Source: Anaerosoma tenue
GTDB taxonomy: Bacteria > Actinomycetota > Coriobacteriia > Anaerosomatales > Anaerosomataceae
Direction: 5' to 3'
DNA: 64,000 nucleotides
NCBI RefSeq assembly: GCF_023161965.1
Contig: NZ_JALNTY010000001.1
Span: 912,501 to 976,500 of the forward strand
A model generated the notes under the pieces. That model searched no databases and was not told the DNA's origin. It was given only the letters and a program-made list of their open reading frames with translations. Shown one piece after another: positions 49,524 through 58,870 of the stretch; position 1 is the first letter of the stretch, and the number at the start of each line of letters is the position of its first letter. The position numbers and the translations under genes were made by a program.

Positions 49524-50828
49524 ATGAGTCCCATGCACGACCGAACGCTGCTCGATGGACTGCTCGGCCAGATCGGCGGCACCCGCCTTGAGGACACGCT
49601 GCATCGAGCCAACAGCCCGTACCTCTTCCGCACCGAGTTCCAGCGGATGCCTCTGCCGAAGGGAGTGGACCAGGACGCCGCCTGGCGTCTGCTCGACTGG
49701 GCGCGACGAGTCTGCCGACGGACGATCGTGACGGTGCCGGGCAGGGACGAGGTGTGGTACTTCCCCACCGACGAGATCACCCGGTGCCTGCATCGCATCG
49801 ACATGCTCGCGGGCTGGCCGATGCAGTCTGCGCTTCGCGGCCTGGGCGCGGAGCAGACGCGGTTCTCGGGCTCGGCCGCGATGAAAGAAGCCGTTGCGGC
49901 ATGCATCGACCGGGACCACGCTCACCTGGCCCCCGACCTGGTGGCAGACCTGAAGCGCGGCGCGCAGCCGGAGACGGTGCTCGGGCAGCAGATCGCCAAC
50001 TACTACGACGCGGTATCGCGCATCGAGGAGTTCGCACGGTCGCCGTTCGACGTGGCCTTGCTGAAGCGGCTACAGGTGGACCTGTCCCGGGGACTCATCC
50101 TCACCGAGGACGAAGCGCTGCGGCTGCGAGAGACGCCCAACGCCGACGAGGGCCCCATCGACGAGTGGGCCAAGTCGGGCCCCACGGCCCCGGAGAGGAT
50201 CGAAGCGGAGATGCAGCGCATCGAGGCGCTCTCCGCTGACTCGGGCGGCTTCCTGCACCCGATGATCAGGGCCATGGTGATCTACTTCTGGCTCGAGGAC
50301 ATGCGTCCGTTCGCGCACCGCCAACCGGGGATGGCGCGGCTTGCGTTCCTCGTGTTCCTGCGCCAGCAGGGCTACGTGAACCTCGAGCTGGTGCCGCTCG
50401 CGCAGATCACCCTCGAGCGCGGCGGCGAGCTGCCGCGCGCCTGGCGCGCCGCCATCGTGAACGAACGCGACCTCACCGGGTTCCTCACGTTCAACCTCCA
50501 GGCGCTCGTCGGCGCCCTTGAGGACATGCAGCAACGGATCGAGATGGCGTCGCGTCGCTACGACGCCGTCCGGCAGGCGCTGCGCGCGAAGGAGGACCTC
50601 AACCACCGGCAGGTGTCCATTCTCGGGCGCGCGCTACGCGTCCCCGGCGCGACGTTCACGATCGCCTACCACAAGCGGGCCTACGACATCGCCTATGCCA
50701 CCGCACGCGGCGACCTGCTCGATCTCGTGGACAAGGGCTACCTCGAGTACGAGCGCGTGAGCCACGAGTATGTGTTCACGCCTGCGCCGGGGCTCGGCAA
50801 ACGCCTGAAGTCCGGCGCCGGCGGGTGA
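49524..50828 (+). CDS. Fic-fold/winged-helix regulator with dead active site, copy 1
   Basis: A 434-residue protein. A Fic-like core is recognisable at about 245-275: GGFLHPMIRAMVIYFWLEDM followed by RPFAHRQPGMARL, where active Fic enzymes have HPFxDGNGRxxRL. His is replaced by Arg and the GNGR loop is lost, so AMP transfer is not expected. The C-terminus (about 359-418) is a winged helix: LNHRQVSILGRALR, then AYATARGDLLDLVDKGYLEY, as in Fic-wHTH proteins. It is divergent from AOR operon 1, with a perfect hairpin before its start. I infer a transcriptional regulator of that operon using the dead Fic fold as a sensor. Confidence 0.75.
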   Translation: MSPMHDRTLLDGLLGQIGGTRLEDTLHRANSPYLFRTEFQRMPLPKGVDQDAAWRLLDWARRVCRRTIVTVPGRDEVWYFPTDEITRCLHRIDMLAGWPMQSALRGLGAEQTRFSGSAAMKEAVAACIDRDHAHLAPDLVADLKRGAQPETVLGQQIANYYDAVSRIEEFARSPFDVALLKRLQVDLSRGLILTEDEALRLRETPNADEGPIDEWAKSGPTAPERIEAEMQRIEALSADSGGFLHPMIRAMVIYFWLEDMRPFAHRQPGMARLAFLVFLRQQGYVNLELVPLAQITLERGGELPRAWRAAIVNERDLTGFLTFNLQALVGALEDMQQRIEMASRRYDAVRQALRAKEDLNHRQVSILGRALRVPGATFTIAYHKRAYDIAYATARGDLLDLVDKGYLEYERVSHEYVFTPAPGLGKRLKSGAGG

Positions 50829-50875
50829 TGCGAGCCGCTCCGGTGGAGCGGGACGCCGTAACGTCCACGCCCCCC

Positions 50876-53263
50876 CTACCGCCGTCCAGCGTTCAACACC
50901 CGGAGGATGGTGTCGAGCCTGCGGTACGACAGGCGGCCGCCCGAGGCCATCACGAGCTGCCTGAGCGGCATGTCCTCGATCACGCGCTCCACCATCGCCG
51001 CGCGCGTGGGATCGCCGCCCGCGATGCCCGCCATCTGCTTGCGCACCATCGCCATGATCCCCTTACGCAGCAACCGTCCGCGCCAGGTCTGCGCCAGGTC
51101 GGCGATCGTGGTGTTGCGCCGGTACGGCAGCGGCCCCTCGGCCTCGGGGATGGGATGGCCGAGCATGGCGGCGAACGCCACCTCGCCGGCCACGCGATCG
51201 GGGTGCACGGGCGCCTCGGCATCCACACCGTCGCCCGCCACGACGACGGTCGCGCGTACGCGCACATCGTCCACCGATCCGCCAAGGCGCAGCTCGTAGA
51301 CGCCACCGGGGGTGCGCCACGCCCCGCCCGCGGCGTCCCAGTACTGGAACGCACGTGGCCCGATCTCCACCACCGCCTCGCGGGTCTCACCGGGCTCCAG
51401 CCGGAACCTGGCGAAGCCACCCAGCACCCGGTCCGGGCCGGGCACACCGCCTTCGACCCGGCGCACGTATACCTGCGTCACCGCGCTCCCCGCCCTGGCG
51501 CCGGAGTTCGTCACCGGTACCGTCACCGATAACCCTTGGCCGGGCGCGATCCTCTCGGCGGACAGCACCGGCGTGCCACCACGGAACGTGGTGTACGAGA
51601 GCCCGTGGCCAAAGCAGAACCGCACCGGCACGTGGGCCGTGGTGAAATAGCGGTACCCCACGTTCAGACCTTCCCGGTACTCGACCTGCCTCGGCGCTCC
51701 GGGGAAGTTCTCGTCGGCAGGCACATCGGCAAGCTCTACCGGCCAGGTCTCGGCGAGCCGCCCCCCGGGCTCCGCATCGCCAAAGAGCACGTCGGCCACC
51801 GCCGACCCGCCCGCTTGCCCACCAAGATACGGCAGGAGGATCGCCGCCGGCTTGTGCGCCCAGGACATCTCCACCGGCGAGCCGGCCATGAGCACCACCA
51901 CAGTGCGCGAGTTGACCGCCGCGACCTCCTGCACCAATCGGTCGTGGCAGGCCGGCATCCGCATCGTGTCGCGATCGAAGCCCTCCGACTCGTACACGGG
52001 CGGCAATCCCACGAACACGAGCGCTACGTCGGCAGTAGCGGCTGCTGCCACCGCATCCGCCACCCCGCCGGACAGCTCCGCGCCGCACACCGGGTCGTAT
52101 ACGGCCGCGTAGGTGACGGCCGCGGTCTCGGCGCGCTCGCGGATCGCGTCGAGCGGCGTATCGAGGCGCGTGGGCGCGATCTCGGAGCTGCCGGCGCCCT
52201 GGTAGCGCGGGCGCTCGGCAAGCGCTCCCACCACCGCGATGCTCGACGGCCACCGGAGCGGGAGGACTCCGTTGTTCACGAGCAGGACGGTGCTCGCTGC
52301 CGCCGCGCGTCGCGCGAGTTCGTGGTGTGCCTCGGCGTCGTACGGCGCCGAGGGGTCGATCTCGGCCGCGCCCGCGAACGCGAGCGTTGCCACGCGGGTG
52401 GCCGCCCGCCGCACGTCGGCCTTGTCGAGGGCGCCGCTCACCGCAGCCTGCAGCACCACCCCGGCGTTCGCCCCGGGACCGGGCATCTCGAGGTCGAGTC
52501 CGGCCCGTACGCCGGCCACGCGGTCGTTCACCGCACCCCAGTCGCTCATCACGAGCCCGCCGAAGCCCCACTCGTCGCGCAGCACCCGGGTGAGGAGCCA
52601 GCCGCTGTCAGAGCAGTACACTCCGTTCACGCGGTTGTACGCGCACATCACCGCCCAGGGCTCGCCCTCCCTGACAGCGATCTCAAAACCCGTCAGGTAC
52701 AGCTCCCTGAGCGTGCGCGCATCCACGATGGCGTCCACGGTCATCCGGGCCGCCTCCTGGTTGTTCGCGGCGAAGTGCTTCACGCACGCGCCCACGCCCG
52801 CCGACTGCAGCCCTCGCACGAGCCCTGCCGCCATCTTCCCGGAGAGCAACGGATCTTCCGAGAAGTACTCGAAGTTGCGGCCGCAGCACGGATGCCGCTT
52901 GAGGTTGAGGCCCGGCCCGAGGACCACCGACACGCCATTGGCCTTCGCCTCGGCGCCGATGGCACGTCCGATCTCCTCGGCCAGCGCGGGGTCCCATGAA
53001 CACGCCAACGTCGCCGCCGGCGGGAAGCACGTCGCCGGCACGCTCTCGGCCAGCCCGATCTCCGCCGGATCGCCGAGCTGCTTGCGGAGCCCATGCGGAC
53101 CGTCGGCCACCCAGATGCGCGGCACCTCGGCTATGCCGCCCACGTTCCACATGTCGCGGCCGGCGAGCAGCGCGACCTGCTCTTCGAGCGTCAGCCCGGC
53201 CACGAGTTCCTCGGCGTCGGCCGCCGCGCTCCCGGGGAACGCCGTGTCACCCGCACTCACCAC
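50876..53263 (-). CDS. Glycoside hydrolase family 3 beta-glucosidase-like enzyme
   Basis: A 795-residue GH3 enzyme with the full family layout: TIM-barrel part beginning TLEEQVALLAGRDMWNVGGI, KHFAANNQE substrate-binding block, nucleophile Asp in FGGLVMSDWGAVNDR, then the second alpha/beta domain and a fibronectin III-like domain near residues 590-690 (VTNSGARAGSAVTQVYV). It lacks a signal peptide, so it would work in the cytoplasm on imported sugars, probably releasing beta-linked glucose. The GTG at 53263 or the one just after it follows GGAGGTGCA. It converges on the first Fic-like gene with 47 bases between stops. Confidence 0.9.
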   Translation of the reverse strand: MVSAGDTAFPGSAAADAEELVAGLTLEEQVALLAGRDMWNVGGIAEVPRIWVADGPHGLRKQLGDPAEIGLAESVPATCFPPAATLACSWDPALAEEIGRAIGAEAKANGVSVVLGPGLNLKRHPCCGRNFEYFSEDPLLSGKMAAGLVRGLQSAGVGACVKHFAANNQEAARMTVDAIVDARTLRELYLTGFEIAVREGEPWAVMCAYNRVNGVYCSDSGWLLTRVLRDEWGFGGLVMSDWGAVNDRVAGVRAGLDLEMPGPGANAGVVLQAAVSGALDKADVRRAATRVATLAFAGAAEIDPSAPYDAEAHHELARRAAAASTVLLVNNGVLPLRWPSSIAVVGALAERPRYQGAGSSEIAPTRLDTPLDAIRERAETAAVTYAAVYDPVCGAELSGGVADAVAAAATADVALVFVGLPPVYESEGFDRDTMRMPACHDRLVQEVAAVNSRTVVVLMAGSPVEMSWAHKPAAILLPYLGGQAGGSAVADVLFGDAEPGGRLAETWPVELADVPADENFPGAPRQVEYREGLNVGYRYFTTAHVPVRFCFGHGLSYTTFRGGTPVLSAERIAPGQGLSVTVPVTNSGARAGSAVTQVYVRRVEGGVPGPDRVLGGFARFRLEPGETREAVVEIGPRAFQYWDAAGGAWRTPGGVYELRLGGSVDDVRVRATVVVAGDGVDAEAPVHPDRVAGEVAFAAMLGHPIPEAEGPLPYRRNTTIADLAQTWRGRLLRKGIMAMVRKQMAGIAGGDPTRAAMVERVIEDMPLRQLVMASGGRLSYRRLDTILRVLNAGRR

Positions 53264-53305
53264 TGCACCTCCACATCGTGCGCCGGCACCTCCGGCGCGC
53301 CCGCG

Positions 53306-53890
53306 CTATCGGCCGCGCGGGTACAGCATGCGCTCGGCGGCCAGAGCAAGGCGCGGGTACCGCGCCGCCTGCGGACCGTCCAACGCCTCATCGCCCTGCG
53401 CGAGAGCCACGGCCACGGCGGGCGCCGCGGCTACCGTGCACCTGCGCAGGAAGTAGAGCGGGATACCGCCGAACACGAGCAGGTTGAGCAGCCCGGCCGC
53501 CAGGCTGATGCCAAGCAGCATGACGCTCCCCCAGGCCACCGCGGTGGTGAACGACGCGCCGCTGGCAAGAAGCCCGTCGGCGATCGCGTGGAACTCCATG
53601 TGGCCGATGGGTTCGAGCACGTCTCTCTGGATGGGGAGCCAGGGGATCAGCGCGGCCACCGAGATCGCCGTAGCCGCAAGCCCCGGCCCGAAGCGTCGCG
53701 AAGCCTCCAACGCGCTCCGCTCGGCATCGGCGAGCACGGTATCGTCGACTGCAAGAGGCGGCTCCACACGCACGCCCACCGCGCGCGCCATTGGCACCCA
53801 CCACGAGGCCGGACCGCCGAACACGAGGTACAGCGAGCGACGCTCCCAGCGTCCGATACCCTGCGGACCGTCGTTCTGCGCATCGGCCAT
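53306..53890 (-). CDS. Hypothetical membrane protein (194 aa)
   Basis: Not recognised. It has two clear hydrophobic helices, GLAATAISVAALIPWLPI (about 70-88) and WGSVMLLGISLAAGLLNLLV followed by FGGIPLYFL (about 120-148), with a soluble N-terminal part containing SLYLVFGGPASWWVPMARA. No catalytic motif. It lies upstream of the GH3 gene on the same strand, 42 bases away, and may be co-transcribed with it. It is divergent from the ABC exporter genes by 140 bases. Confidence 0.6.
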   Translation of the reverse strand: MADAQNDGPQGIGRWERRSLYLVFGGPASWWVPMARAVGVRVEPPLAVDDTVLADAERSALEASRRFGPGLAATAISVAALIPWLPIQRDVLEPIGHMEFHAIADGLLASGASFTTAVAWGSVMLLGISLAAGLLNLLVFGGIPLYFLRRCTVAAAPAVAVALAQGDEALDGPQAARYPRLALAAERMLYPRGR

Positions 53891-54030
53891 CGTCTGTTCC
53901 TCTCGCGAGCAAGCGCCGCTTGTCCTTATGTTATCGGACTCCGGGGCCGTTGCCTTGATAGGCGTGACGACTCATTGTGGGTGGGGTACCACCTTCTCTG
54001 GACCCCATGCACGATAGAGATTGGAGAACC

Positions 54031-54786
54031 GTGTCCACATCGAACATACCCGTACTACGGGTGCGGGAGCTCACCAAGCGCTACGGGGAACTCGAGGCCG
54101 TCCGCGGCATCGACTTCGACGTGGCGCCGGGAGAGGTCTTCGCCCTCATCGGCCCCAACGGAGCGGGCAAGACCACCACGCTCCGGATGGTGGCCACTAT
54201 CCTCCGCCCCACCTCCGGAGAGATCACCGTGGCCGGCGCCGATGCCGTGAAGGACCCGGCCACGATCCGCGAGAACATCTCGTATCTGCCTGAAGAGGCG
54301 GGCGCGTACAAGAACCTCAAGGCGATCGACTACCTCAAGTTCGTTGCCGACATCTTCTTCGAAGACCGCGCACGTGCGGCGAAGGCGGTGGAGGTGGGCC
54401 GAGAGGTCTCGGGGCTTGGCGACCGGCTGAACGACAAGCTCGGCAGCTACTCCAAGGGAATGACCCGCAAGCTGCTGCTGGCCCGGACGGTGATGACCGA
54501 GCCGGCGCTCGCCATCCTCGATGAGCCCACGAGCGGACTCGACGTGATCAACGCGATCGAGCTGCGCGAGCGCATCAAGCAGATGGCGCGCGAGGGCATG
54601 TCGGTGCTGCTCTCGAGCCACAACATGCTGGAGATCGAGTTCCTCTCAGACCGCGTGGCCATGATCGCCCAGGGCCGCATCCACGCCACCGGCACGCCCG
54701 CCGAGCTCAAGGAACGCTACGGCGCCGAGAACCTCGAGCAGGTCTTCGCCCGCGTGGCGCGCGACGGACAGGAGGTGCCGGCATGA
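54031..54786 (+). CDS. ABC transporter ATP-binding protein (NatA-like)
   Basis: A 251-residue ABC ATPase: Walker A IGPNGAGKTTTL, signature SYSKGMTRKLLLA (a YSKGM form of LSGGQ seen in NatA-type exporters), Walker B LAILDEPTSGLD and H-loop LLSSHNM. Together with the downstream permease it forms an ABC-2 type exporter like the NatAB sodium exporter; the actual cargo is unknown. The GTG at 54031 has GGAGAACC directly upstream. It overlaps the permease gene by four bases. Confidence 0.88.
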   Translation: MSTSNIPVLRVRELTKRYGELEAVRGIDFDVAPGEVFALIGPNGAGKTTTLRMVATILRPTSGEITVAGADAVKDPATIRENISYLPEEAGAYKNLKAIDYLKFVADIFFEDRARAAKAVEVGREVSGLGDRLNDKLGSYSKGMTRKLLLARTVMTEPALAILDEPTSGLDVINAIELRERIKQMAREGMSVLLSSHNMLEIEFLSDRVAMIAQGRIHATGTPAELKERYGAENLEQVFARVARDGQEVPA

Positions 54787-56081
54787 GGCGCTTCCTCGTC
54801 CTGTTCAAGAAGGAGCTTGCCGAGCTCATCACGCCGCAGATCATCCTGCCGTTCGTGGTGGTGGTGCTCATGTTCGGCATGCTCGGCCAGACCATGTCGA
54901 GCATCGGCGCCGAGCAGCCATCCACGTTCCCCATCGCCGTTGCCGACCGCGACGGAGGGCCGCTTGCCGAGGTGGTTCTGGGCGCGCTGGAGCAGTCGGG
55001 CTTCGAGCCCACGCTGATCGATGGCGCCCCCGATGAGGACACCGTCGTCTCGATCCTCGATGATCTCGACGCGAACATCGTGATCGAGATACCCGAGGGC
55101 TTCTCGGCCTCGCTTGCCGCTGGCGAGCCCCAGCGGATCGAGTCGTGGACGCGCGTACGCAACTTCTCCTTCGTGGGCAACAACGACATCTCGTCGTTCG
55201 CCGGCGCGATGGAGGTGGTGAACTCGGCGGTGGCGTCGATGATCGCCGCCGAGGCGGCACCCAGCGTTCCCGCGCAGATGCTGCAGCGCCCGGTGATGGC
55301 CGACGAACGCGTGGTCGTGGGCGACCGCTCGGCCGAGACGTCGGCGATGACGGTGATGGCGTTCGTGAGCCAGCAGACGACGTTCATCCCGATCGTGCTG
55401 TTCCTGGTGATCGTGTTCGCCGCGCAGATGATCGCCACGGCGATCGCCACCGAGAAGGAGAACAAGACGCTTGAGACGCTGCTCTCCTACCCGGTGAGCA
55501 GGGCGAGCCTCGTCACCTCCAAGATGACCGCGGCAGGCCTCATCGCTCTGCTCGCCGCGGGCGCGTACATGCTCGGCATGCAGCGGTACATGGAGGGCAT
55601 GACGCAGGGCCTGGGTGGTGACGCGGCGGGCGACGCCATGCAGGCATCCGAGGCCGCGATGGCGCAACTGGGCCTCACCTTCGGGCCGTCGGACTACGCG
55701 ATGCTCGGTCTCACGCTCTTCGCCGGCATCCTGGTGGCGCTGGCGATCGCGATCATCCTAGGCGCATTCGCCGAGAGCGTGAAGTCGGTAGGCGCTCTCA
55801 TCACCCCGCTGATGGTGCTGATGCTCATCCCCTACTTCCTCACGCTCTTCCTCGACCTCTCGATGCTGCCCGACGCCGCGCGCTACGCGGTGCTGGCCAT
55901 CCCGTTCACCTATCCGTTCATCACCGGGCCTAACCTCTTCCTCGGCAACTACGGGATCGTGTGGTTCGGCATCGCCTACCAGCTGGTGTGGTTCGCGGTG
56001 TTCGTGACGATCGCCGCGCGGGTGTTCTCGAGCGACCGCATCCTCACGATGAAGCTCTCGCTGGGACGCAAGAAGCGGTAG
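54783..56081 (+). CDS. ABC-2 type transporter permease (NatB-like)
   Basis: A 432-residue permease. The first helix (ITPQIILPFVVVVLMFGMLG) is followed by a large outside domain of about 150 residues, then five more helices including FIPIVLFLVIVFAAQMIATA, YAMLGLTLFAGILVALAIAI, LITPLMVLMLIPYFLTLFLD and IVWFGIAYQLVWFAVFVTIA. The cytosolic ATEKENKTLETLL coupling segment with the conserved EKE is typical of NatB. Start overlaps the ATPase gene (ATGA). Confidence 0.87.
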   Translation: MRRFLVLFKKELAELITPQIILPFVVVVLMFGMLGQTMSSIGAEQPSTFPIAVADRDGGPLAEVVLGALEQSGFEPTLIDGAPDEDTVVSILDDLDANIVIEIPEGFSASLAAGEPQRIESWTRVRNFSFVGNNDISSFAGAMEVVNSAVASMIAAEAAPSVPAQMLQRPVMADERVVVGDRSAETSAMTVMAFVSQQTTFIPIVLFLVIVFAAQMIATAIATEKENKTLETLLSYPVSRASLVTSKMTAAGLIALLAAGAYMLGMQRYMEGMTQGLGGDAAGDAMQASEAAMAQLGLTFGPSDYAMLGLTLFAGILVALAIAIILGAFAESVKSVGALITPLMVLMLIPYFLTLFLDLSMLPDAARYAVLAIPFTYPFITGPNLFLGNYGIVWFGIAYQLVWFAVFVTIAARVFSSDRILTMKLSLGRKKR

Positions 56082-56137
56082 CGGCGGGAGATGCGGCGAT
56101 CCGTCGGCGGCACGGACGTCCGGGGGCCGCAGGTAAC

Positions 56138-56171
56138 GAGGCCGGACCCACGTCTGGGTCCGGCCTCTTGT
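56138..56171 (+). terminator. Intrinsic terminator after the ABC exporter
   Basis: GAGGCCGGACCCA, loop CGTC, TGGGTCCGGCCTC is a perfect 13-base stem, followed by TTGT, 57 bases after the permease stop. Confidence 0.75.
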
Positions 56172-56182
56172 ATGCACACACA

Positions 56183-56207
56183 GCGGCCCCGCAGGTAAGG
56201 GGGGTGT
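56183..56207. repeat. GC-rich motif downstream of AOR operon 2 (copy 2)
   Basis: Shares GCGGCCCC, GCAGG and TAAGGGGG-TGT in order with 44655-44681, the region beyond AOR operon 1. The two copies differ by short gaps only. Confidence 0.4.
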
Positions 56208-56358
56208 GGAAGACCCGCCGCTCATTGGACGCCGTGAGCCGGCATAGCATCACGGGTCAGGACGGGATCTCATGCACTCGGGGGCACACGCTGCGTGATA
56301 CCTGGATGTGTGGTGGATGGGCGGCCAACACCAGGCGGCCCATCCACCATTGAAGCCC

Positions 56359-56739
56359 CTACTCGAGCTCCGCTCCCGCCGCATCGGCTGTGCCGTCCGC
56401 CTCCGCAAGCACCACCGTGGCCTCCTCGAACCTGGCAGCCATCGCCACACGCGCGGGACCGGCCACTTTGAAGGCCGGTACACCCTCGCACGCTTCGTGG
56501 ATAGCCGCCGCAAGGCCTGGGTCGCCAAGGTTGCCGGAGACCCAGTCGGCCAGCGCGTCAACGGAGAACACGGGCTCGAGCACCTGCGATACCTTGAGGA
56601 ACTCCTCGGCCGAACAGACCGGCACCTGCTCGAATCCGCCGTGCTTGCCGATCACACTCACGGTGAGCCGCTTGTCGTACGGCTGCCGTGCAACGAGCCG
56701 CTCGGCGGCCTCGGGCGTCATCGCAGCCAGTTCCGCCAT
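56359..56739 (-). CDS. AOR-linked small protein, copy 2
   Basis: A 126-residue protein homologous to the one at 45310-45642. It starts AELAAMTPEAAERLVARQPY, has a strand pair (RLTVSVIGKHGGFEQVPVC), then VLEPVFSVDALADWVSGNLG followed by DPGLAAAIHEACEG, and ends in an Ala/Glu-rich tail not found in copy 1. The gene begins two bases after the AOR stop. The conserved position in both operons is the main clue to a role with the tungsten enzyme. No metal-binding or catalytic motif is evident. Confidence 0.72.
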   Translation of the reverse strand: MAELAAMTPEAAERLVARQPYDKRLTVSVIGKHGGFEQVPVCSAEEFLKVSQVLEPVFSVDALADWVSGNLGDPGLAAAIHEACEGVPAFKVAGPARVAMAARFEEATVVLAEADGTADAAGAELE

Positions 56740-56741
56740 CG

Positions 56742-58817
56742 CTAGCCTCCCAGCTTCCCGGCCGACTCGAGCGTGTCGGCGACCTCCGGGAGTCCGACCT
56801 CTTCGAGAGTCTCCCGCGTGGGCCAGCCTGAGGCCAGATCCCAGCCTTCGAGCGTGTAGAAGCGGTCCTTCCACTGCTCGAAGCCGTCGATGTCGAGCGC
56901 GCGGCCGAGCGCGTTGATGTACGTCCACTCCCCGTCCACCTTGCCGGCGAGCGGGTAGAACGGGCCTACGAGGCTCGTCTCGAGCGGGACCTGGTACATG
57001 TACGGCGCAAGCTTCACGATGTCGCGGTGGCGACCCTGCAAGGCCCAGATGGCGTTGTCGAGGTTCCATATCCTGCGGCCGAGTTCGATACCCTCGGCAT
57101 AGGTCATGTCGTCACCGGTCACCGCGTTCCAGAAGAGCGGCTCACCATCGCCGGTCATACCCACATCGTCGGCGGCGGCGAAGTTGGCCAGGTCGGGCCA
57201 GCGGAAGTCGCAGTACAGCGCGCTCTGCTTCCAGAAGCGTGTGTAGTGCCGCTGCCACGAGACCAGCTTGGCCATCGACTCCGAGTAGATGTTGCCGGTG
57301 CTGAAGTCCACCATGTCCATGTCGCCCTCGTAGGGGACCATCTTGGCGGTGACGATCTCGGCATATCGCTCGGCGGAGATCGGCACGTCGAGCCCGGCGC
57401 CCATGTGGTTGATCACGGCCCAGAAGTGCGCGTTCAGACCATGCTCGTTCATATCGCGCTCGCCCATGATCGAGCCGTAGCCCCACTCCACCTCCGTGCG
57501 CGGATCATACCCATGGTTGGCGTAGCCCCAGTACGGGAAGTCGAGGATGCCCGTCTGCCAGTCTTCTTCCAGCCGGCCCCACTTCTCAGCTGCGCGCACG
57601 AACCCTTCGGCTATGTCCTCGCCGATGTCCTCGCGCATCGCGACCTTGGTGATGAAGTCCACCGCGAATGAGGTCTCGCCGATGGTAGAGAAGTCGAGTT
57701 TCGTGTCGATCTCGAGACCGGGGCCGAGGATTCCCATCTGGTTGAGCGCGTACAGGTAGCTGAGACCCCGGGCGAGTTCGTAGGAGTTGATGCCATACCG
57801 CTGCACGAGATCGGTGGCGATCACCGACGCGTCGGTGTGCGCGCCGTGCTTGAGCGCATCGAACGTGGTGTACACGCCGGTCTCCTGGCACGACGACTCG
57901 TTGGCCAGCCCGTCGCTCCAGCGCGGACGGCACCCGGCGATGCAGCCCTGGCACGCTTGCGGGCCCATCGTCACCTCGGTCTTGCGCTTGAAGAACAGCG
58001 TGGGTGACGGAGCCCTGCCGAGCGACGGTCCGTTTGGCGGGGCCGGCTGGCCCGTCTCGGCACCGAACTCGTCCTTGGCAAGCATGCGGGCGTTGAACAG
58101 GGCGATCGGATCGGCGATCTCCACCGAACCGGTCCCCACCACGCTGATCGCCTTGAGATTCTTCGAGCCGAAGACCGCGCCGAAACCGCCCTGGCCAGCG
58201 CCGTTGCCAGCGTCGTGGATGAGGCAACCGAGGCTTGAGAGGTTCTCGCCAGCGGGACCGATCGTGACGACCGCCGACTTCTGCGTGGTGCGGCCCGCAT
58301 CGCGCGCGGCACCCACGTTGTCCCAGCCGTGGGCCTCGTCGTCCTTCTGCCCCCAGATGAGCTTCTGCGTCTCCTGAGTGTCCTTGCCCCACAGGTCAGC
58401 CGCATCGCGGAACTCCACGGAGTCGTTCACGATGTCGATCCACACGGGAGCCTCGGACTTGCCGGTGATCACGATGCCGTCCCAGCCCGCGTACTTGAGC
58501 TGCCCGCCGAACCGCCCGCCGAAGTTGGAGCGGGTGAACCAGCGGATGGGATACCCCGCCGCGCCGATGCCCTGGACCTCCACACGTCCCGAAGCCGACG
58601 GGACCATCGTCCCGGAGAGTGGCGACGTCATCATGGTGACCACGTTCTTCGGGTCGTCCCACGCGACGTTCTTGTCTTCCACGAGATCCCAGAAGATCGC
58701 GGACCCCATGCCGTGACCGCCGCCCCACTGCTTGTACTGCCCGGTGTCGATCACCGAGTGCTCTCGAGCGGTGAGATCCAGCATGAGGATCTTGCCGCTG
58801 TAACCGTCCTTCGCCAT
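56742..58817 (-). CDS. Aldehyde:ferredoxin oxidoreductase family protein, catalytic subunit, copy 2
   Basis: A 691-residue AOR-family subunit clearly paralogous to 45639-47714 and the same length. Cluster cysteines are C289, C292 and C296 in QACQGCIAGCRPRW plus the later SALYCDFRW. The pterin-binding N-terminus reads YSGKILMLDLTAREHSVIDT, then WGGGHGMGSAIFWDL. Much of the C-terminal half is conserved with copy 1 (LFWNAVTGD, RRIWNLDNAIW, QGRHRD), while loops near 120-180 and 240-280 differ, which may change substrate. No signal peptide. The gene is 53 bases downstream of its ferredoxin gene. Confidence 0.9.
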   Translation of the reverse strand: MAKDGYSGKILMLDLTAREHSVIDTGQYKQWGGGHGMGSAIFWDLVEDKNVAWDDPKNVVTMMTSPLSGTMVPSASGRVEVQGIGAAGYPIRWFTRSNFGGRFGGQLKYAGWDGIVITGKSEAPVWIDIVNDSVEFRDAADLWGKDTQETQKLIWGQKDDEAHGWDNVGAARDAGRTTQKSAVVTIGPAGENLSSLGCLIHDAGNGAGQGGFGAVFGSKNLKAISVVGTGSVEIADPIALFNARMLAKDEFGAETGQPAPPNGPSLGRAPSPTLFFKRKTEVTMGPQACQGCIAGCRPRWSDGLANESSCQETGVYTTFDALKHGAHTDASVIATDLVQRYGINSYELARGLSYLYALNQMGILGPGLEIDTKLDFSTIGETSFAVDFITKVAMREDIGEDIAEGFVRAAEKWGRLEEDWQTGILDFPYWGYANHGYDPRTEVEWGYGSIMGERDMNEHGLNAHFWAVINHMGAGLDVPISAERYAEIVTAKMVPYEGDMDMVDFSTGNIYSESMAKLVSWQRHYTRFWKQSALYCDFRWPDLANFAAADDVGMTGDGEPLFWNAVTGDDMTYAEGIELGRRIWNLDNAIWALQGRHRDIVKLAPYMYQVPLETSLVGPFYPLAGKVDGEWTYINALGRALDIDGFEQWKDRFYTLEGWDLASGWPTRETLEEVGLPEVADTLESAGKLGG

Positions 58818-58870
58818 TGCATTACCTCCCGGTAGTCACTGCGTCATGCAGCGCGTGTTCGCGTGGTCGT

